Source: Salinibacterium hongtaonis (GTDB lineage Bacteria > Actinomycetota > Actinomycetes > Actinomycetales > Microbacteriaceae). From it: 64,000 nucleotides of DNA. The number at the start of each line of letters is the position of its first letter. Position 1 is the first letter of the stretch. This document shows positions 28,256 to 37,272 of the stretch, in pieces. A program made the position numbers and the translations under genes. The notes under the pieces are model-generated. The model was not told the origin of the DNA, did no database searches, and was given only the letters and a program-made list of their open reading frames with translations. The stretch is taken from positions 2,232,001 through 2,296,000 of the forward strand of contig NZ_CP026951.1 in NCBI RefSeq assembly GCF_003065485.1. Direction: 5' to 3'.

Positions 28256-28741
28256 TTAGCGCTTCGAGAACTGCGAAGCCTTGCGGGCCTTCTTGAGACC
28301 GGCCTTCTTGCGCTCGATGACGCGGGCGTCACGCGTGAGGAATCCGGCCTTCTTGAGGAGGGGACGGTTGTTCTCGCGGTCGATCTCGTTCAGCGAACGA
28401 GCGATTGCGAGGCGAACAGCACCGGCCTGACCCGAGGGGCCACCGCCCGTGACCTTGGCAATGACGTCGTAGCTGCCGAGGAGGTCAAGCACCTTGAACG
28501 GGTCGTTGATGAGCTGCTGGTGCAGCTTGTTCGGGAAGTAGTTCTCGAGGGTGCGGCCGTTTACGACGAAAGCGCCGTTGCCCGGAACGATGCGCACGCG
28601 GGCGATTGCCTGCTTGCGGCGTCCCACGGCTGCGCCGGGAACGTTGAGAACGGCGCGGGGAGCCTTGGGAGCCTCCGACGCGGGCGTCTCGGTCGTGAAG
28701 CTCTCAGGAGCCTGGTCGATGGAGTCTGCGATCTTCGCCAT
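28256..28741 (-). CDS. rpsI: 30S ribosomal protein S9
   Basis: Small-subunit protein whose C-terminal tail reaches the P-site tRNA. The 161 aa protein has a non-conserved Ala/Pro/Glu-rich extension (1-35), then [19 protein letters not shown] and the basic ending [12 protein letters not shown] with the invariant terminal Lys-Arg. It is 33 bp downstream of rplM. Confidence 0.96.
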   Translation of the reverse strand: MAKIADSIDQAPESFTTETPASEAPKAPRAVLNVPGAAVGRRKQAIARVRIVPGNGAFVVNGRTLENYFPNKLHQQLINDPFKVLDLLGSYDVIAKVTGGGPSGQAGAVRLAIARSLNEIDRENNRPLLKKAGFLTRDARVIERKKAGLKKARKASQFSKR

Positions 28742-28774
28742 GGTGTTGGGAATCCTTATTTCTTACGGCCGGCG

Positions 28775-29221
28775 CTACTGCGCGACCTGGCCGAGGGTGT
28801 AGGTCTTGGGCTGCTGCGCAGCGTGAGGGTGCTCGGGGCCCGCGTAGACCTTGAGCTTGGCAAGCTGAGCCCGACCGATCGAGTTCTTGGGGAGCATGCC
28901 GCGGATGGCCTTCTCGACCGCGCGCGTCGGGTGCTTCTCAAGGAGCTCGGAGTAGGTGGTAGCCGTGAGGCCGCCCGGGTAACCCGAGTGACGGTAGGCC
29001 TTCTTCTGAACGAGCTTGGAGCCCGTCAGCGCCACCTTGTCGGCGTTGATGATGATGACGAAGTCGCCCATGTCCATGTGCGGAGCGAATGTTGCCTTGT
29101 GCTTGCCGCGGAGAAGCGTTGCGGCGTGGCTGGCAAGACGGCCCAGCACGACGTCGGTCGCGTCGATGATGAGCCAGTCACGCTGGACATCATTGGGCGT
29201 GGGAGAAAATGTGCGAGTCAC
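28775..29221 (-). CDS. rplM: 50S ribosomal protein L13
   Basis: Early-assembling 50S protein. The 148 aa protein contains [20 protein letters not shown], the [19 protein letters not shown] segment and [10 protein letters not shown] strong promoter lies at 29358-29386, giving a leader of about 130 bases. Co-transcribed with rpsI and probably glmM. Confidence 0.96.
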   Translation of the reverse strand: MTRTFSPTPNDVQRDWLIIDATDVVLGRLASHAATLLRGKHKATFAPHMDMGDFVIIINADKVALTGSKLVQKKAYRHSGYPGGLTATTYSELLEKHPTRAVEKAIRGMLPKNSIGRAQLAKLKVYAGPEHPHAAQQPKTYTLGQVAQ

Positions 29222-29357
29222 AGTAGTGCTGCTTTCTGATCGAGTGAGGTGTTCGTGAATCCCGCTCGCGTGACGAGTTGTCGGACGATGTCCGAGAACG
29301 CGCCGGTGGAGGGCTCATGATCGGATGCTGCGCACGAGACGCAGGCACCAAGGGTCT

Positions 29358-29386
29358 ACTTTAGACCAGCCGGTCTTCGATGGCAA
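29358..29386 (-). promoter_or_regulatory. Probable rplM-rpsI promoter
   Basis: On the minus strand TTGCCA (29386-29381) and TAAAGT (29363-29358) are separated by exactly 17 bases. A short dyad GGTCTA-AAG-TAGACC overlaps the -10 box. Confidence 0.65.
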
Positions 29387-29414
29387 TTCTCAACGGACGG
29401 CACGCGCGCAGCGC

Positions 29415-30362
29415 TTAGTCGAGAGGCTCCCGCCGAGCCCTCGTTTGTTCGGCTCGGGCGGCGAGTTCCTCGTCTGGCGGATACCCCACTTCCACGAGAG
29501 TGAGCCCTTTGGCCGGCATCACCTTGAACTCGCTGCCCCTCAGTCGCTCGTCGCGGATCTGCCCTGGACGCTCTGCACTCAAAGTCCCCTGCCCCACAGA
29601 AACGCACGCACCAACGAGCGAGCGCACCATGCTGTGGCAGAAGGCGTCGGCCGTGACGGTCGCGATCAGCACTCCCGTCTGATCCCTCACCCACGAGAAC
29701 TCCTGGAGGGTGCGAACCGTTGTGGCCCCATCCCGCGGCTTGCAGTAGGCGGCCCAGTCGTGGAGCCCGCGCAGTTCATCCGCAGCCGTGTTCATCGCAT
29801 CGATGTCGAGTTCAGCGGGGAACCAGACCGTCCGATGTCGCTCAAGCGGGTTGCGAAGCGCCCCGAGGTCGCCGACGCGGTACTCGTAGCGCCTCCAGAC
29901 GGGCGAGAACCTCGCATCGAACCCTTCGGGGGCGAGCGAGCTCGACAAGACAACAACGTCGCTATCGAGGCCAGCAATGCCGTTGAGTCGACGGGCAAGG
30001 GAGGCGGGGCCGTCGACCTCCTGCGGTCGCTTGCGGCGACCATGCTTCGCGGTGTGTCCTGCCCCTCGCCTCGGGCCGGTGAGGCTGCGAAGCTGCTCTT
30101 CGGTCAGGTCCACGTGGGCGACCTGACCAGTGGCGTGCACACCCGCGTCGGTGCGGCCCGCGACCACGAGCCGTGGCGCTGGGCCATGACGGCTCATCAA
30201 GACGCTCAACGATGACTCGAGAGCCCCCTGAACCGTGCGCTGTTCAGCCTGGCGCGCCCATCCTGAGAAGTCGGTGCCGTCGTAGGCAATCTGCAGACGG
30301 ATGCGAACGCTGCCCTTCGAAGGATGACCTTCGGCCTCGTCGGCCAGCACACGCGCTTCCAC
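29415..30362 (-). CDS. truA: tRNA pseudouridine synthase A
   Basis: Forms pseudouridine at tRNA positions 38-40. The 315 aa protein shows IAYDGTDFSGWARQ (about 25-38), catalytic Asp72 in GRTDAGVHATGQ, and the C-terminal FCHSMVRSLVG and RCE-like segments. An insertion of about 25 Arg/Gly/Lys-rich residues lies near 100-120 (GPRRGAGHTAKHGRRKRPQE). Usually it directly follows rplQ; here an opposite-strand acyltransferase separates them. Confidence 0.94.
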   Translation of the reverse strand: MEARVLADEAEGHPSKGSVRIRLQIAYDGTDFSGWARQAEQRTVQGALESSLSVLMSRHGPAPRLVVAGRTDAGVHATGQVAHVDLTEEQLRSLTGPRRGAGHTAKHGRRKRPQEVDGPASLARRLNGIAGLDSDVVVLSSSLAPEGFDARFSPVWRRYEYRVGDLGALRNPLERHRTVWFPAELDIDAMNTAADELRGLHDWAAYCKPRDGATTVRTLQEFSWVRDQTGVLIATVTADAFCHSMVRSLVGACVSVGQGTLSAERPGQIRDERLRGSEFKVMPAKGLTLVEVGYPPDEELAARAEQTRARREPLD

Positions 30363-30427
30363 GCTCCGATTCTATTGCCGACGTCCACTGCCGACTTGCC
30401 TCCCGCCTCCGCACAGGGGACGATCGA

Positions 30428-32377
30428 TTGATCCCTATGCCGTTACTTAAGATTTCGTCCGCGCCCGCTGGCGTCGACCCCACCCCGTTGCGGGCGCTGC
30501 CGTCACCGGGCGGCACACGTTTTGCTGGACTCGACGGGTTGCGCGCGATCGCCGTCGTTCTCGTTCTCGTCTACCACTTGGCTCCCGGCGCTCTGGTCGG
30601 CGGTTTCATCGGGGTCGACGTCTTCTTCGTCATCAGCGGCTTTCTCATCACGGCCCTTTTGCTCCGCGAGCACGCCGCAACATCCACCGTGCGTCTGGGG
30701 CGGTTCTGGATCCGGCGCGCCAGGCGCCTGCTGCCCGCAATCGGCCTGCTGGTGCTGGTGACGAGCGCCATCGCAGCAGTCGTCGGTGGCGATGTCGTCA
30801 TTGGGCTTGGCGGGCAGATTCTGGGGGCCGCCACTTTTAGCAGCAACTGGATCGCCCTCGCGGGCACGACCAGCTATTTCGACGCGTCTACCCCCGAGCT
30901 ACTGCGTAACCTGTGGTCCCTCGGAGTGGAAGAGCAGTTCTACCTCGTGTGGCCCGTGGTGCTGCTCGGGCTGCTTGTTGTGCCCCGTCGTTGGATGAGA
31001 GTGACGCTGCTCGGCGCGACGGCCGTTGCCGCCGCGTTACTCATGGCCGCGATGTGGTCGCCCGGCATCGACAGCACGCGGCTCTATTACGGCACAGATA
31101 CGCACAGTTTCGGCCTTCTCGCTGGCGCAGCCTTCGCCGTCGCATCGGCTGGCGGTCTCGCCTTCGGCCGCCGGGCGAGTATTGCCCTGCAGGCTGGGGG
31201 GATGCTCGCGATAGTGGGCCTTGTCTCGCTCGCCATAGTCATGCCCGCCGACGGGGCTTTGCCCTATCTCGGCGGGCTCGCTCTCGCCTCCGCATTGAGC
31301 GTCGTTGCCATCGCGGGAGCCACCCTCGACGGTTCGCGCACGGGTGCATGGCTCGACAGCGCGCCACTCGCGTGGGTGGGAGAACGCTCGTTCGGGCTGT
31401 ATCTGTGGCACTGGCCGATCTGGGTTCTGGTCACAGCAATCGCCTCGGATTTGCGGGCAAGCACGGCCGGTCAGTGGACTATCGGCGGAATAGCCCTCGT
31501 ACTTACGGTTGCGGCGACGGTGGCCTCCCACCGCTATGTCGAACAACCAATCCGGCGGCTCGGGTTCCGGGGAGCGGCCCGCGAGTTCGGCGACCAGCTC
31601 CGCATTCGCGCTCCGCGTCGCGGTGTGCGCATGCTCGTTTTCGCCGTCGCAGCCAGTGCCTCGCTTGCCCTGATCGCCGCAACCGCGTCGGGCATCGTTT
31701 CGGGAGAGAAGGCCGGGTCAGTCGAGCGGCAGATCGAAGCCGGTCGTGCGGCCATCGAATCAACCGCCGTGCCCCACTCCGGCGCGACGCCGACCTCGCC
31801 GACCTCGCCGGTCGCATCGCCCGAGTCGGCCGCGCCCGCGGCGCTGCCCGGGGGCGACCAGATCACGGCCATCGGCGACTCGGTCATGCTCGCCTCGGCG
31901 GCCTCGCTCCAGCAAACGTTCCCGGGCATCGTTATCGATGCCGCAGTCTCTCGCCAGTTTTCCGCTGTGCCCAATCTGATTCGCGCCCATAAAGAGGCGA
32001 ACACCCTGCGGCCAATTGTGCTGCTCGGGCTAGGAACGAACGGCCCTGTCGACGCCGACGTTCTCGCAGAAGTGCGGCAGCTGCTCGGCACTGCCCACCA
32101 GCTGGTTGTCGTCAATGTCTATGCACCCCGGTCCTGGACGGACGGAGTGAACACCGAACTGACCAGGTTCGCTCAACGCTTTCGCGACGTGGAGCTCGCC
32201 AACTGGCGCGACTCCATCGCGCCGCAATTGCGACTCCTCGCTGGCGACCAGATTCATCCGGGAGATGCGGGCGGGCTCGTCTACGCCTCCGCCGTTCGCG
32301 ACGCTCTGCAACGCCTTGCCGAGCTGCCGCCGGTCATTGGTCCCCGCGACTACGGGTTGGCCGCTCAGCCGCTTTAG
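30428..32377 (+). CDS. OafA-like membrane acyltransferase with SGNH domain
   Basis: Predicted surface-polymer O-acyltransferase. The 649 aa protein has an acyltransferase-3 domain with about ten membrane helices (LDGLRAIAVVLVLVYHL with catalytic-type H50, GVDVFFVISGFLIT, SLGVEEQFYLVWP), followed by an extracytoplasmic SGNH hydrolase-like domain: ITAIGDSVM (block I Ser), GLGTNG (block III Asn) and DQIHPGDAG (Asp/His pair). The TTG at 30428 has AGGGGA eight bases upstream; the ATG at 30437 is the alternative. The acceptor (peptidoglycan, teichoic or other glycan) is unknown. Confidence 0.85.
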   Translation: MIPMPLLKISSAPAGVDPTPLRALPSPGGTRFAGLDGLRAIAVVLVLVYHLAPGALVGGFIGVDVFFVISGFLITALLLREHAATSTVRLGRFWIRRARRLLPAIGLLVLVTSAIAAVVGGDVVIGLGGQILGAATFSSNWIALAGTTSYFDASTPELLRNLWSLGVEEQFYLVWPVVLLGLLVVPRRWMRVTLLGATAVAAALLMAAMWSPGIDSTRLYYGTDTHSFGLLAGAAFAVASAGGLAFGRRASIALQAGGMLAIVGLVSLAIVMPADGALPYLGGLALASALSVVAIAGATLDGSRTGAWLDSAPLAWVGERSFGLYLWHWPIWVLVTAIASDLRASTAGQWTIGGIALVLTVAATVASHRYVEQPIRRLGFRGAAREFGDQLRIRAPRRGVRMLVFAVAASASLALIAATASGIVSGEKAGSVERQIEAGRAAIESTAVPHSGATPTSPTSPVASPESAAPAALPGGDQITAIGDSVMLASAASLQQTFPGIVIDAAVSRQFSAVPNLIRAHKEANTLRPIVLLGLGTNGPVDADVLAEVRQLLGTAHQLVVVNVYAPRSWTDGVNTELTRFAQRFRDVELANWRDSIAPQLRLLAGDQIHPGDAGGLVYASAVRDALQRLAELPPVIGPRDYGLAAQPL

Positions 32378-32449
32378 ACCGCCCACCACACGAACCAACC
32401 CACTGGGTGACGACCTGCGTGCGCAATGGAACCGCCGCCACGGCACATG

Positions 32450-32483
32450 CAGAAGGCCCCACTCCGAAGAGTGGGGCCTTCTG
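32450..32483. terminator. Bidirectional terminator between the acyltransferase and rplQ
   Basis: A 15-bp inverted repeat (32450-32464 with 32469-32483) with a CGAA loop lies between convergent genes. Confidence 0.85.
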
Positions 32484-32498
32484 TCACGCTAAAGTGCG

Positions 32499-33035
32499 TT
32501 ACTTGGTTTCTGCAGCGGCGTCGTCCGCAGGAGCCTCGGCGACCTCGGTGGTCTCCTCGGCAGCAGCGGTCTCGTCGGTGCTGGTCTCCTCAACGGGAGC
32601 CTCCTCGACAGGAGCCTCCTCGACGGGAGCTGCGGCCTTGGCGGGCTTGTCAGCCTTGGCCTTCGGCTTGGCGTTCACGGGCTCGAGAACGAGCTCGATC
32701 TGAACCATCGACGCGTTGTCACCCTTGCGGAAGCCGAGCTTCGTGATGCGGGTGTATCCGCCCTGACGCTCGGCAACGAGCGGCGCGATCTCCGTGAAGA
32801 GCTCGTGGATGACGGACTTGTCAGTGATGATCGCAAGCGCGCGGCGACGCGAGTGCAGGTCGCCACGCTTCGCGAACGTCACGAGACGCTCGGCAACGGG
32901 ACGGAGGCGCTTCGCGCGGGTCTCGGTCGTCTTGATGCTCTTGTGAGTGAACAGCGCGGCGGCGAGGTTGGCGAGCAGCAGACGCTCGTGGGCGGGGCCT
33001 CCTCCGAGGCGCGGACCCTTAGTGGGCTTTGGCAT
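32499..33035 (-). CDS. rplQ: 50S ribosomal protein L17
   Basis: Lines the exit-tunnel side of the 50S subunit. The 178 aa protein has the normal core ([20 protein letters not shown] to about residue 120). An acidic Ala/Glu/Lys/Pro tail of about 58 residues follows, with tandem APVEE units. Follows rpoA; the transcript ends at the shared terminator. Confidence 0.96.
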   Translation of the reverse strand: MPKPTKGPRLGGGPAHERLLLANLAAALFTHKSIKTTETRAKRLRPVAERLVTFAKRGDLHSRRRALAIITDKSVIHELFTEIAPLVAERQGGYTRITKLGFRKGDNASMVQIELVLEPVNAKPKAKADKPAKAAAPVEEAPVEEAPVEETSTDETAAAEETTEVAEAPADDAAAETK

Positions 33036-33095
33036 TTTCTAGTTCTCCAGTATTCAAAAAAGTGTGTCAGGCAAACGGCGCGGCGAGAGCCGAGG

Positions 33096-34091
33096 TTAGT
33101 TGGTGCCCTCGGCGTCGTCGTAGCCGCTGTAGAAGTGCGCACCGTCGAACCCGGGAACCGCGTCCTTCAGCGACAGGCCCATCTCCACGAGCTTGTCCTT
33201 GACTTCATCCACCGACTTCTGACCGAAGTTGCGGATGTTCATGAGCTGAGTCTCCGAAAGGGCGACCAGTTCACTCACGTTGTTAATGCCCTCGCGCTTG
33301 AGGCAGTTGTAGCTGCGCACCGAGAGGTCAAGATCCTCGATGGGCATGCTCAGCTCGGTCGAGAGAACGGCGTCGACCGGCGCGGGGCCGATCTCGATGC
33401 CCTCAGCGGCAGAGTTGAGCTCGCGGGCCAGGCCGAAGAGCTCAACGAGCGTCTTTCCGGCGGAGGCAATTGCGTCGCGGGGGCTGATCGCCTGCTTGGT
33501 CTCAACATCGACCACAAGGCGGTCGAAGTCGGTGCGCTCACCGGCACGAGTTGCCTCGACACGGTAGGTGACCTTGAGAACGGGCGAGTAGATCGAGTCG
33601 ATCGGGATCTGGCCGGCCTCAGAGAACTCGTTGCGGTTCTGAGTTGCCGACACGTAGCCACGGCCACGCTCGATCGTGAGCTCAAGCTCGAACTTCGCCT
33701 TGTCGTTCAGGGTGGCGATGACGAGCTCAGGGTTGTGGATCTCGACGCCGGCCGGAGCGGAGATATCCGCAGCGGTGACCTCGCCCGAGCCCTGCTTGCG
33801 CAGGTAAGCGGTGATCGGCTCATCGTGCTCGCTCGAGACGACGAGCTGCTTGATGTTCAGGATGATCTCTGTGACATCCTCCTTGACTCCTGCAACCGTG
33901 CTGAACTCGTGGAGAACACCGTCGATGCGGATGCTCGTCACGGCAGCGCCGGGGATCGAGGAGAGGAGGGTGCGGCGGAGGGAGTTTCCGAGGGTGTAAC
34001 CAAAGCCAGGCTCAAGAGGCTCGATCACGAAGCGTGACCGGAACTCGGAGATGTTCTCTTCGGAAAGAGTGGGACGCTGTGCAATGAGCAC
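33096..34091 (-). CDS. rpoA: RNA polymerase alpha subunit
   Basis: Assembles the polymerase core and binds upstream promoter DNA. From the GTG at 34091 (preceded by AAAGGA) it is 331 aa: N-terminal dimerisation domain with [20 protein letters not shown], linker near 230-245, and C-terminal domain [20 protein letters not shown] with [14 protein letters not shown]. Six codons of upstream open frame are rejected. Confidence 0.97.
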   Translation of the reverse strand: MLIAQRPTLSEENISEFRSRFVIEPLEPGFGYTLGNSLRRTLLSSIPGAAVTSIRIDGVLHEFSTVAGVKEDVTEIILNIKQLVVSSEHDEPITAYLRKQGSGEVTAADISAPAGVEIHNPELVIATLNDKAKFELELTIERGRGYVSATQNRNEFSEAGQIPIDSIYSPVLKVTYRVEATRAGERTDFDRLVVDVETKQAISPRDAIASAGKTLVELFGLARELNSAAEGIEIGPAPVDAVLSTELSMPIEDLDLSVRSYNCLKREGINNVSELVALSETQLMNIRNFGQKSVDEVKDKLVEMGLSLKDAVPGFDGAHFYSGYDDAEGTN

Positions 34092-34186
34092 GTGTATTCC
34101 TTTCGGCAAAGTGTCCGCTATTTGACACTTAAGCGTTCGAACGGGTGGCTGGCCCGCCGGTAAATCTGTTGAGTTGTGGAAAGGCT

Positions 34187-34225
34187 GTGGGTCTGAGCCG
34201 GTTCCTTAGAACCGACTCAGCCCAC
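34187..34225 (-). promoter_or_regulatory. Hairpin between rpsK and rpoA
   Basis: GTGGG-CTGAG-GGTTC pairs with GAACC-CTCAG-CCCAC around a short loop, with one mismatch and one bulge, directly after the rpsK stop. No U tract, so attenuation or mRNA stabilisation is more likely than full termination. Confidence 0.5.
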
Positions 34226-34233
34226 AAACACGC

Positions 34234-34632
34234 TTAGACGCGGCGGCGCTTCGGGGGACGGCATCCGTTGTGAGCCTGGGGCGTCACGTCGTTGATGCTG
34301 CCAACCTCGAGGCCAGCGGCCTGAAGTGAACGGATAGCCGTCTCGCGACCCGAACCCGGGCCCTTGACGAAGACGTCAACCTTCTTGACGCCATGCTCCT
34401 GCGCCTGACGCGCGGCCGACTCGGCCGACATCTGGGCGGCGTAAGGGGTCGACTTGCGCGAGCCCTTGAAGCCAACGACACCTGACGACGACCAGCTGAG
34501 CACAGCTCCGGTCGGGTCGGTGATCGTCACGATCGTGTTGTTGAACGTCGACTTGATGTGAGCCTGGCCCACTGCGACGTTCTTCTTCTCCTTGCGGCGC
34601 GGCTTGCGAGCGGCCGATTTCGGTGTTGCCAA
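34234..34632 (-). CDS. rpsK: 30S ribosomal protein S11
   Basis: Platform protein of the 30S subunit. The 132 aa protein includes [33 protein letters not shown] and the ending [11 protein letters not shown]. It lies between rpsM and rpoA. rpsD, which often follows in other phyla, is absent here. Confidence 0.97.
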   Translation of the reverse strand: MATPKSAARKPRRKEKKNVAVGQAHIKSTFNNTIVTITDPTGAVLSWSSSGVVGFKGSRKSTPYAAQMSAESAARQAQEHGVKKVDVFVKGPGSGRETAIRSLQAAGLEVGSINDVTPQAHNGCRPPKRRRV

Positions 34633-34676
34633 TGTCTTCTCCTAAAACCTTGATGGCGATGCGAGCCGAGCGGCCG

Positions 34677-35051
34677 CTATCGTGCCTTCTTCTTGCCGGC
34701 GACGGTGCGCTTCGGACCCTTGCGGGTGCGAGCGTTGGTCTTGGTGCGCTGACCGTGGACGGGCAGGCCGCGACGGTGACGGATGCCCTGGTAGCTTCCG
34801 ATCTCGACCTTGCGGCGGATGTCAGCGGCAACCTCACGGCGAAGGTCACCCTCAACCTTGTAGTTGCCCTCGATGTAGTCACGGAGCGCAACGAGCTGGT
34901 CGTCGGTGAGGTCCTTGACGCGGATGTTCACGTCGATGCCGGTGGCCTCAAGGGCCTGGAGCGACTTGGTACGGCCTACGCCGTAGATGTAAGTAAGTGC
35001 GACTTCAACGCGCTTGTCGCGCGGAATGTCTACGCCTGCTAGACGAGCCAT
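34677..35051 (-). CDS. rpsM: 30S ribosomal protein S13
   Basis: Head protein contacting P-site tRNA and the subunit bridge. From the ATG at 35051 it is 124 aa: [29 protein letters not shown], and the [20 protein letters not shown] region. The upstream open 20 codons fall in a structured leader and are rejected. Confidence 0.97.
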   Translation of the reverse strand: MARLAGVDIPRDKRVEVALTYIYGVGRTKSLQALEATGIDVNIRVKDLTDDQLVALRDYIEGNYKVEGDLRREVAADIRRKVEIGSYQGIRHRRGLPVHGQRTKTNARTRKGPKRTVAGKKKAR

Positions 35052-35084
35052 TGTGGCTTCTCCTGTTGAGTGAGTGGAGGTCTG

Positions 35085-35204
35085 GAGCAGCTCCTGTGCA
35101 TCGGCCTCCAACCGATGGTGTCCCCCGAAGGATCTGGGGCTGCTCTAGTGCGATATTCAGTTGATGAGTCGCAAGCGACTCGGTTGTTGGGCTGCATGCA
35201 GCCC
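35085..35204 (-). promoter_or_regulatory. Structured leader between rpmJ and rpsM
   Basis: Within 120 bases lie: GAGCAGC/GCTGCTC (35085-35091 with 35139-35145) enclosing the hairpin CATCGG/CCGATG (35099-35104, 35112-35117); GAGTCGC-AA-GCGACTC (35066-type arms at 35166-35181); and a perfect 16-base palindrome GGGCTGCATGCAGCCC (35189-35204). This density suggests a folded mRNA leader for rpsM-rpsK-rpoA. Confidence 0.55.
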
Positions 35205-35210
35205 CACCCA

Positions 35211-35327
35211 TCAGCCCTGGCGCTGCTTGTGGCGCGGGTTGGACTTGCAGATGACCATCACGTTGCCGTGACGGCGGATTACCTTGCAGTGGTCGCAGAT
35301 GGGCTTGACGCTGGGGTTGACCTTCAT
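35211..35327 (-). CDS. rpmJ: 50S ribosomal protein L36
   Basis: Smallest 50S protein. The 38 aa sequence begins [19 protein letters not shown] and keeps the zinc-binding set CDHC, later Cys and His ([14 protein letters not shown]), so this is the zinc-dependent C+ form. The longer open frame to 35450 is not coding. Confidence 0.96.
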   Translation of the reverse strand: MKVNPSVKPICDHCKVIRRHGNVMVICKSNPRHKQRQG

Positions 35328-35356
35328 TGTGATTCCTTGATCTCGCTGTCTTCGTA

Positions 35357-35408
35357 CCCTCGGAATGCCGAGGGCCGTTACTTTCCAGCTGAATGCCCGC
35401 GAGGGCAT
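35357..35408 (-). promoter_or_regulatory. Two hairpins between infA and rpmJ
   Basis: CCCTCGG-AATG-CCGAGGG (35357-35374) and ATGCCC-GCGA-GGGCAT (35393-35408) are perfect stem-loops in the 94-base gap. Confidence 0.5.
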
Positions 35409-35421
35409 CCGTTTCGCGCCA

Positions 35422-35643
35422 TTACTTGTAGCGGTAAACGATCCGACCACGGGTCAGGTCGTAGGGGCTCAGCTCCACGATCACGCGGTCCTCTGGAAGG
35501 ATGCGGATGTAGTGCTGGCGCATCTTGCCCGAGATGTGAGCAAGTACTTTGTGCCCGTTGCTGAGCTCAACGCGAAACATCGCGTTGGGCAGAGCTTCAA
35601 CCACAGAGCCCTCGATTTCGATGACACCGTCTTTTTTGGCCAT
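35422..35643 (-). CDS. infA: Translation initiation factor IF-1
   Basis: Binds the ribosomal A site during initiation. The 73 aa OB-fold protein starts [20 protein letters not shown] and has [20 protein letters not shown] and [14 protein letters not shown]. It is preceded by a consensus-like promoter (35757-35785), so infA-rpmJ-rpsM-rpsK-rpoA-rplQ can be expressed independently of secY-adk-map. Confidence 0.97.
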   Translation of the reverse strand: MAKKDGVIEIEGSVVEALPNAMFRVELSNGHKVLAHISGKMRQHYIRILPEDRVIVELSPYDLTRGRIVYRYK

Positions 35644-35756
35644 TGCCTCTTCGTCGCTAAAAGTAGTGAATGCTGGTCGTGCGGATTGTGGTGCCTGACC
35701 TGCGCTGAGCGCAGGAAACGGGGAACGCAGAAACGGCCCTAGGACACCAAGGATCT

Positions 35757-35785
35757 ATCCTAAGCGATCCCGGGCGTTTCTCCAA
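35757..35785 (-). promoter_or_regulatory. Probable infA promoter
   Basis: On the minus strand TTGGAG (35785-35780) and TAGGAT (35762-35757) are separated by 17 bases in the 209-base gap between map and infA. Confidence 0.65.
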
Positions 35786-35852
35786 GCTGGCCCCATACTT
35801 CGAGGTGAACCTCCCAGCGTGTCGGCGCGCCGAGAACGAGAAACGCAGTCTT

Positions 35853-36677
35853 CTAGGGGATCGGGATGGGCTTGACACCCAAGGCAGCAAGCTCAGCGGC
35901 TCCGCCGTCGTGAGCCGTGGTGACCCAGATGCCGCCGGAGTGCACGGCGACACTGTGCTCCCAATGTGCAGCAGAAGAACCGTCGCCCGTGGCAATGGTC
36001 CATTCGTCTTCGCGCACGAATGTGTCGATTCCCCCGAGGGTGACCATCGGCTCGATTGCAACACACAGACCCGGCTTGACCGCGGGGCCTCGGTCGCGAA
36101 CGCTGTAGTTGAACACGGTGGGTGCCTCGTGCATCGAGCGTCCGATGCCGTGTCCTACATAGTCCTCGAGGATGCCGAATGTGCCGTTCGAGTCGATGTA
36201 GTCCTCAATCGCGTCTCCGACCTCGTTGAGGTGGGAGGCGCGGGAGAGCGCCGCAATTCCGCGCCACAGAGAACCCTCGGTTACATCGGAGAGCCTTTGG
36301 CGTGCCGCAACGAGCTCGGGCTGGGTGGGATCGGGGATGACGACCGTGATCGCCGAATCACCATTCCAACCTGCAACCTGTGCGCCGCAGTCAATGGACA
36401 CGATGTCGCCGGGTTCGAGAACGCGGTCCCCGGGAATCCCGTGGACAACATCCTCGTTTACCGAGGCGCAGATTGTGTGGCGATAGCCAGGGACCAGCGC
36501 GAAGTTGGGCTCTCCCCCGCCGTCGCGGATCACCTTCTCGGCGATCGCATCGAGTTCGATCGTGGTGACGCCGGGGCGAATAGCGTGGCGCACGGCGTCA
36601 AGCGCCTGCGCCGTAAGAACGCCGGGAGCGACCATGAGGCGCAGCTCGGCCGGCTTCTTGTAGATGCCGCGGCGCAT
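35853..36677 (-). CDS. map: Type I methionine aminopeptidase
   Basis: Removes N-terminal methionine. From the ATG at 36677 (one base after the adk stop) it is 274 aa: metal ligands in SIDCGAQVAGWNGDSA, YVGHGIGRSMHEAP, AIEPMVTLG and HWEHS. A longer frame to 36803 lies inside adk and is rejected. Confidence 0.95.
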   Translation of the reverse strand: MRRGIYKKPAELRLMVAPGVLTAQALDAVRHAIRPGVTTIELDAIAEKVIRDGGGEPNFALVPGYRHTICASVNEDVVHGIPGDRVLEPGDIVSIDCGAQVAGWNGDSAITVVIPDPTQPELVAARQRLSDVTEGSLWRGIAALSRASHLNEVGDAIEDYIDSNGTFGILEDYVGHGIGRSMHEAPTVFNYSVRDRGPAVKPGLCVAIEPMVTLGGIDTFVREDEWTIATGDGSSAAHWEHSVAVHSGGIWVTTAHDGGAAELAALGVKPIPIP

Positions 36678-36678
36678 G

Positions 36679-37272
36679 CTATTTGACGTGCGCTGGGCGG
36701 ATTCCGCGGGCCGCGAGGCCCTCGGTGATCCGTTCAGAAACTGCATCAATTTCGCCGAGTCCATCGACCTCAACGAGAAGGCCGCGCTCGCGATACACCG
36801 CAATCAGCGGCTGAGTCTCGCGGGCGTAAACCTCTTGGCGGTGACGGATCGACTCCTCGGAGTCGTCAACCCGGCCCTGTTCGAGAGCGCGCTTGCGCAA
36901 CCGCTCCACCACCTCATCCTGATCTGCGACCAGGAGGATGACGGCATCGAGCGCCTGACCCTTCGAGCTCAGAAGCTCGTCGAGATAGGCGACCTGTTCA
37001 AGGGTGCGGGGGTAGCCGTCGAGAAGAAAGCCAGCCTTAGCGTCGTCTTCTTCTATGCGGTTCGCGACGAGCGCGTTGGTGAGGCTGTCGGGGACATAGT
37101 CGCCAGCGTCGACGATCGCCTTGACCTCAACGCCCAGGGGCGTCTCGTTGGCGATGTTGTAGCGAAAGATGTCGCCGGTCGAGATTGCGGGGATGCCGAA
37201 AGCGCTCGTCAGTCGTGCCGACTGCGTGCCCTTTCCTGCACCGGGGGGTCCGACAATCAGGAGTCGTGTCAT
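36679..37272 (-). CDS. adk: Adenylate kinase
   Basis: Balances ATP, ADP and AMP. The 197 aa protein has P-loop [10 protein letters not shown] (8-17), the AMP-binding DGYPRTLEQ segment and [10 protein letters not shown]. It is the short-LID form with no zinc-binding cysteines. Its start overlaps the secY stop by four bases. Confidence 0.96.
   Translation of the reverse strand: MTRLLIVGPPGAGKGTQSARLTSAFGIPAISTGDIFRYNIANETPLGVEVKAIVDAGDYVPDSLTNALVANRIEEDDAKAGFLLDGYPRTLEQVAYLDELLSSKGQALDAVILLVADQDEVVERLRKRALEQGRVDDSEESIRHRQEVYARETQPLIAVYRERGLLVEVDGLGEIDAVSERITEGLAARGIRPAHVK

Noticed and set aside
30173-30427. Longer N-terminus for the acyltransferase
   Set aside because: It would run through the divergent truA coding region; the TTG at 30428 has a well-placed ribosome site.
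34110-34233. Possible rpsD (S4) gene between rpsK and rpoA
   Set aside because: The gap is only 124 bases; S4 needs about 600. It must be elsewhere.
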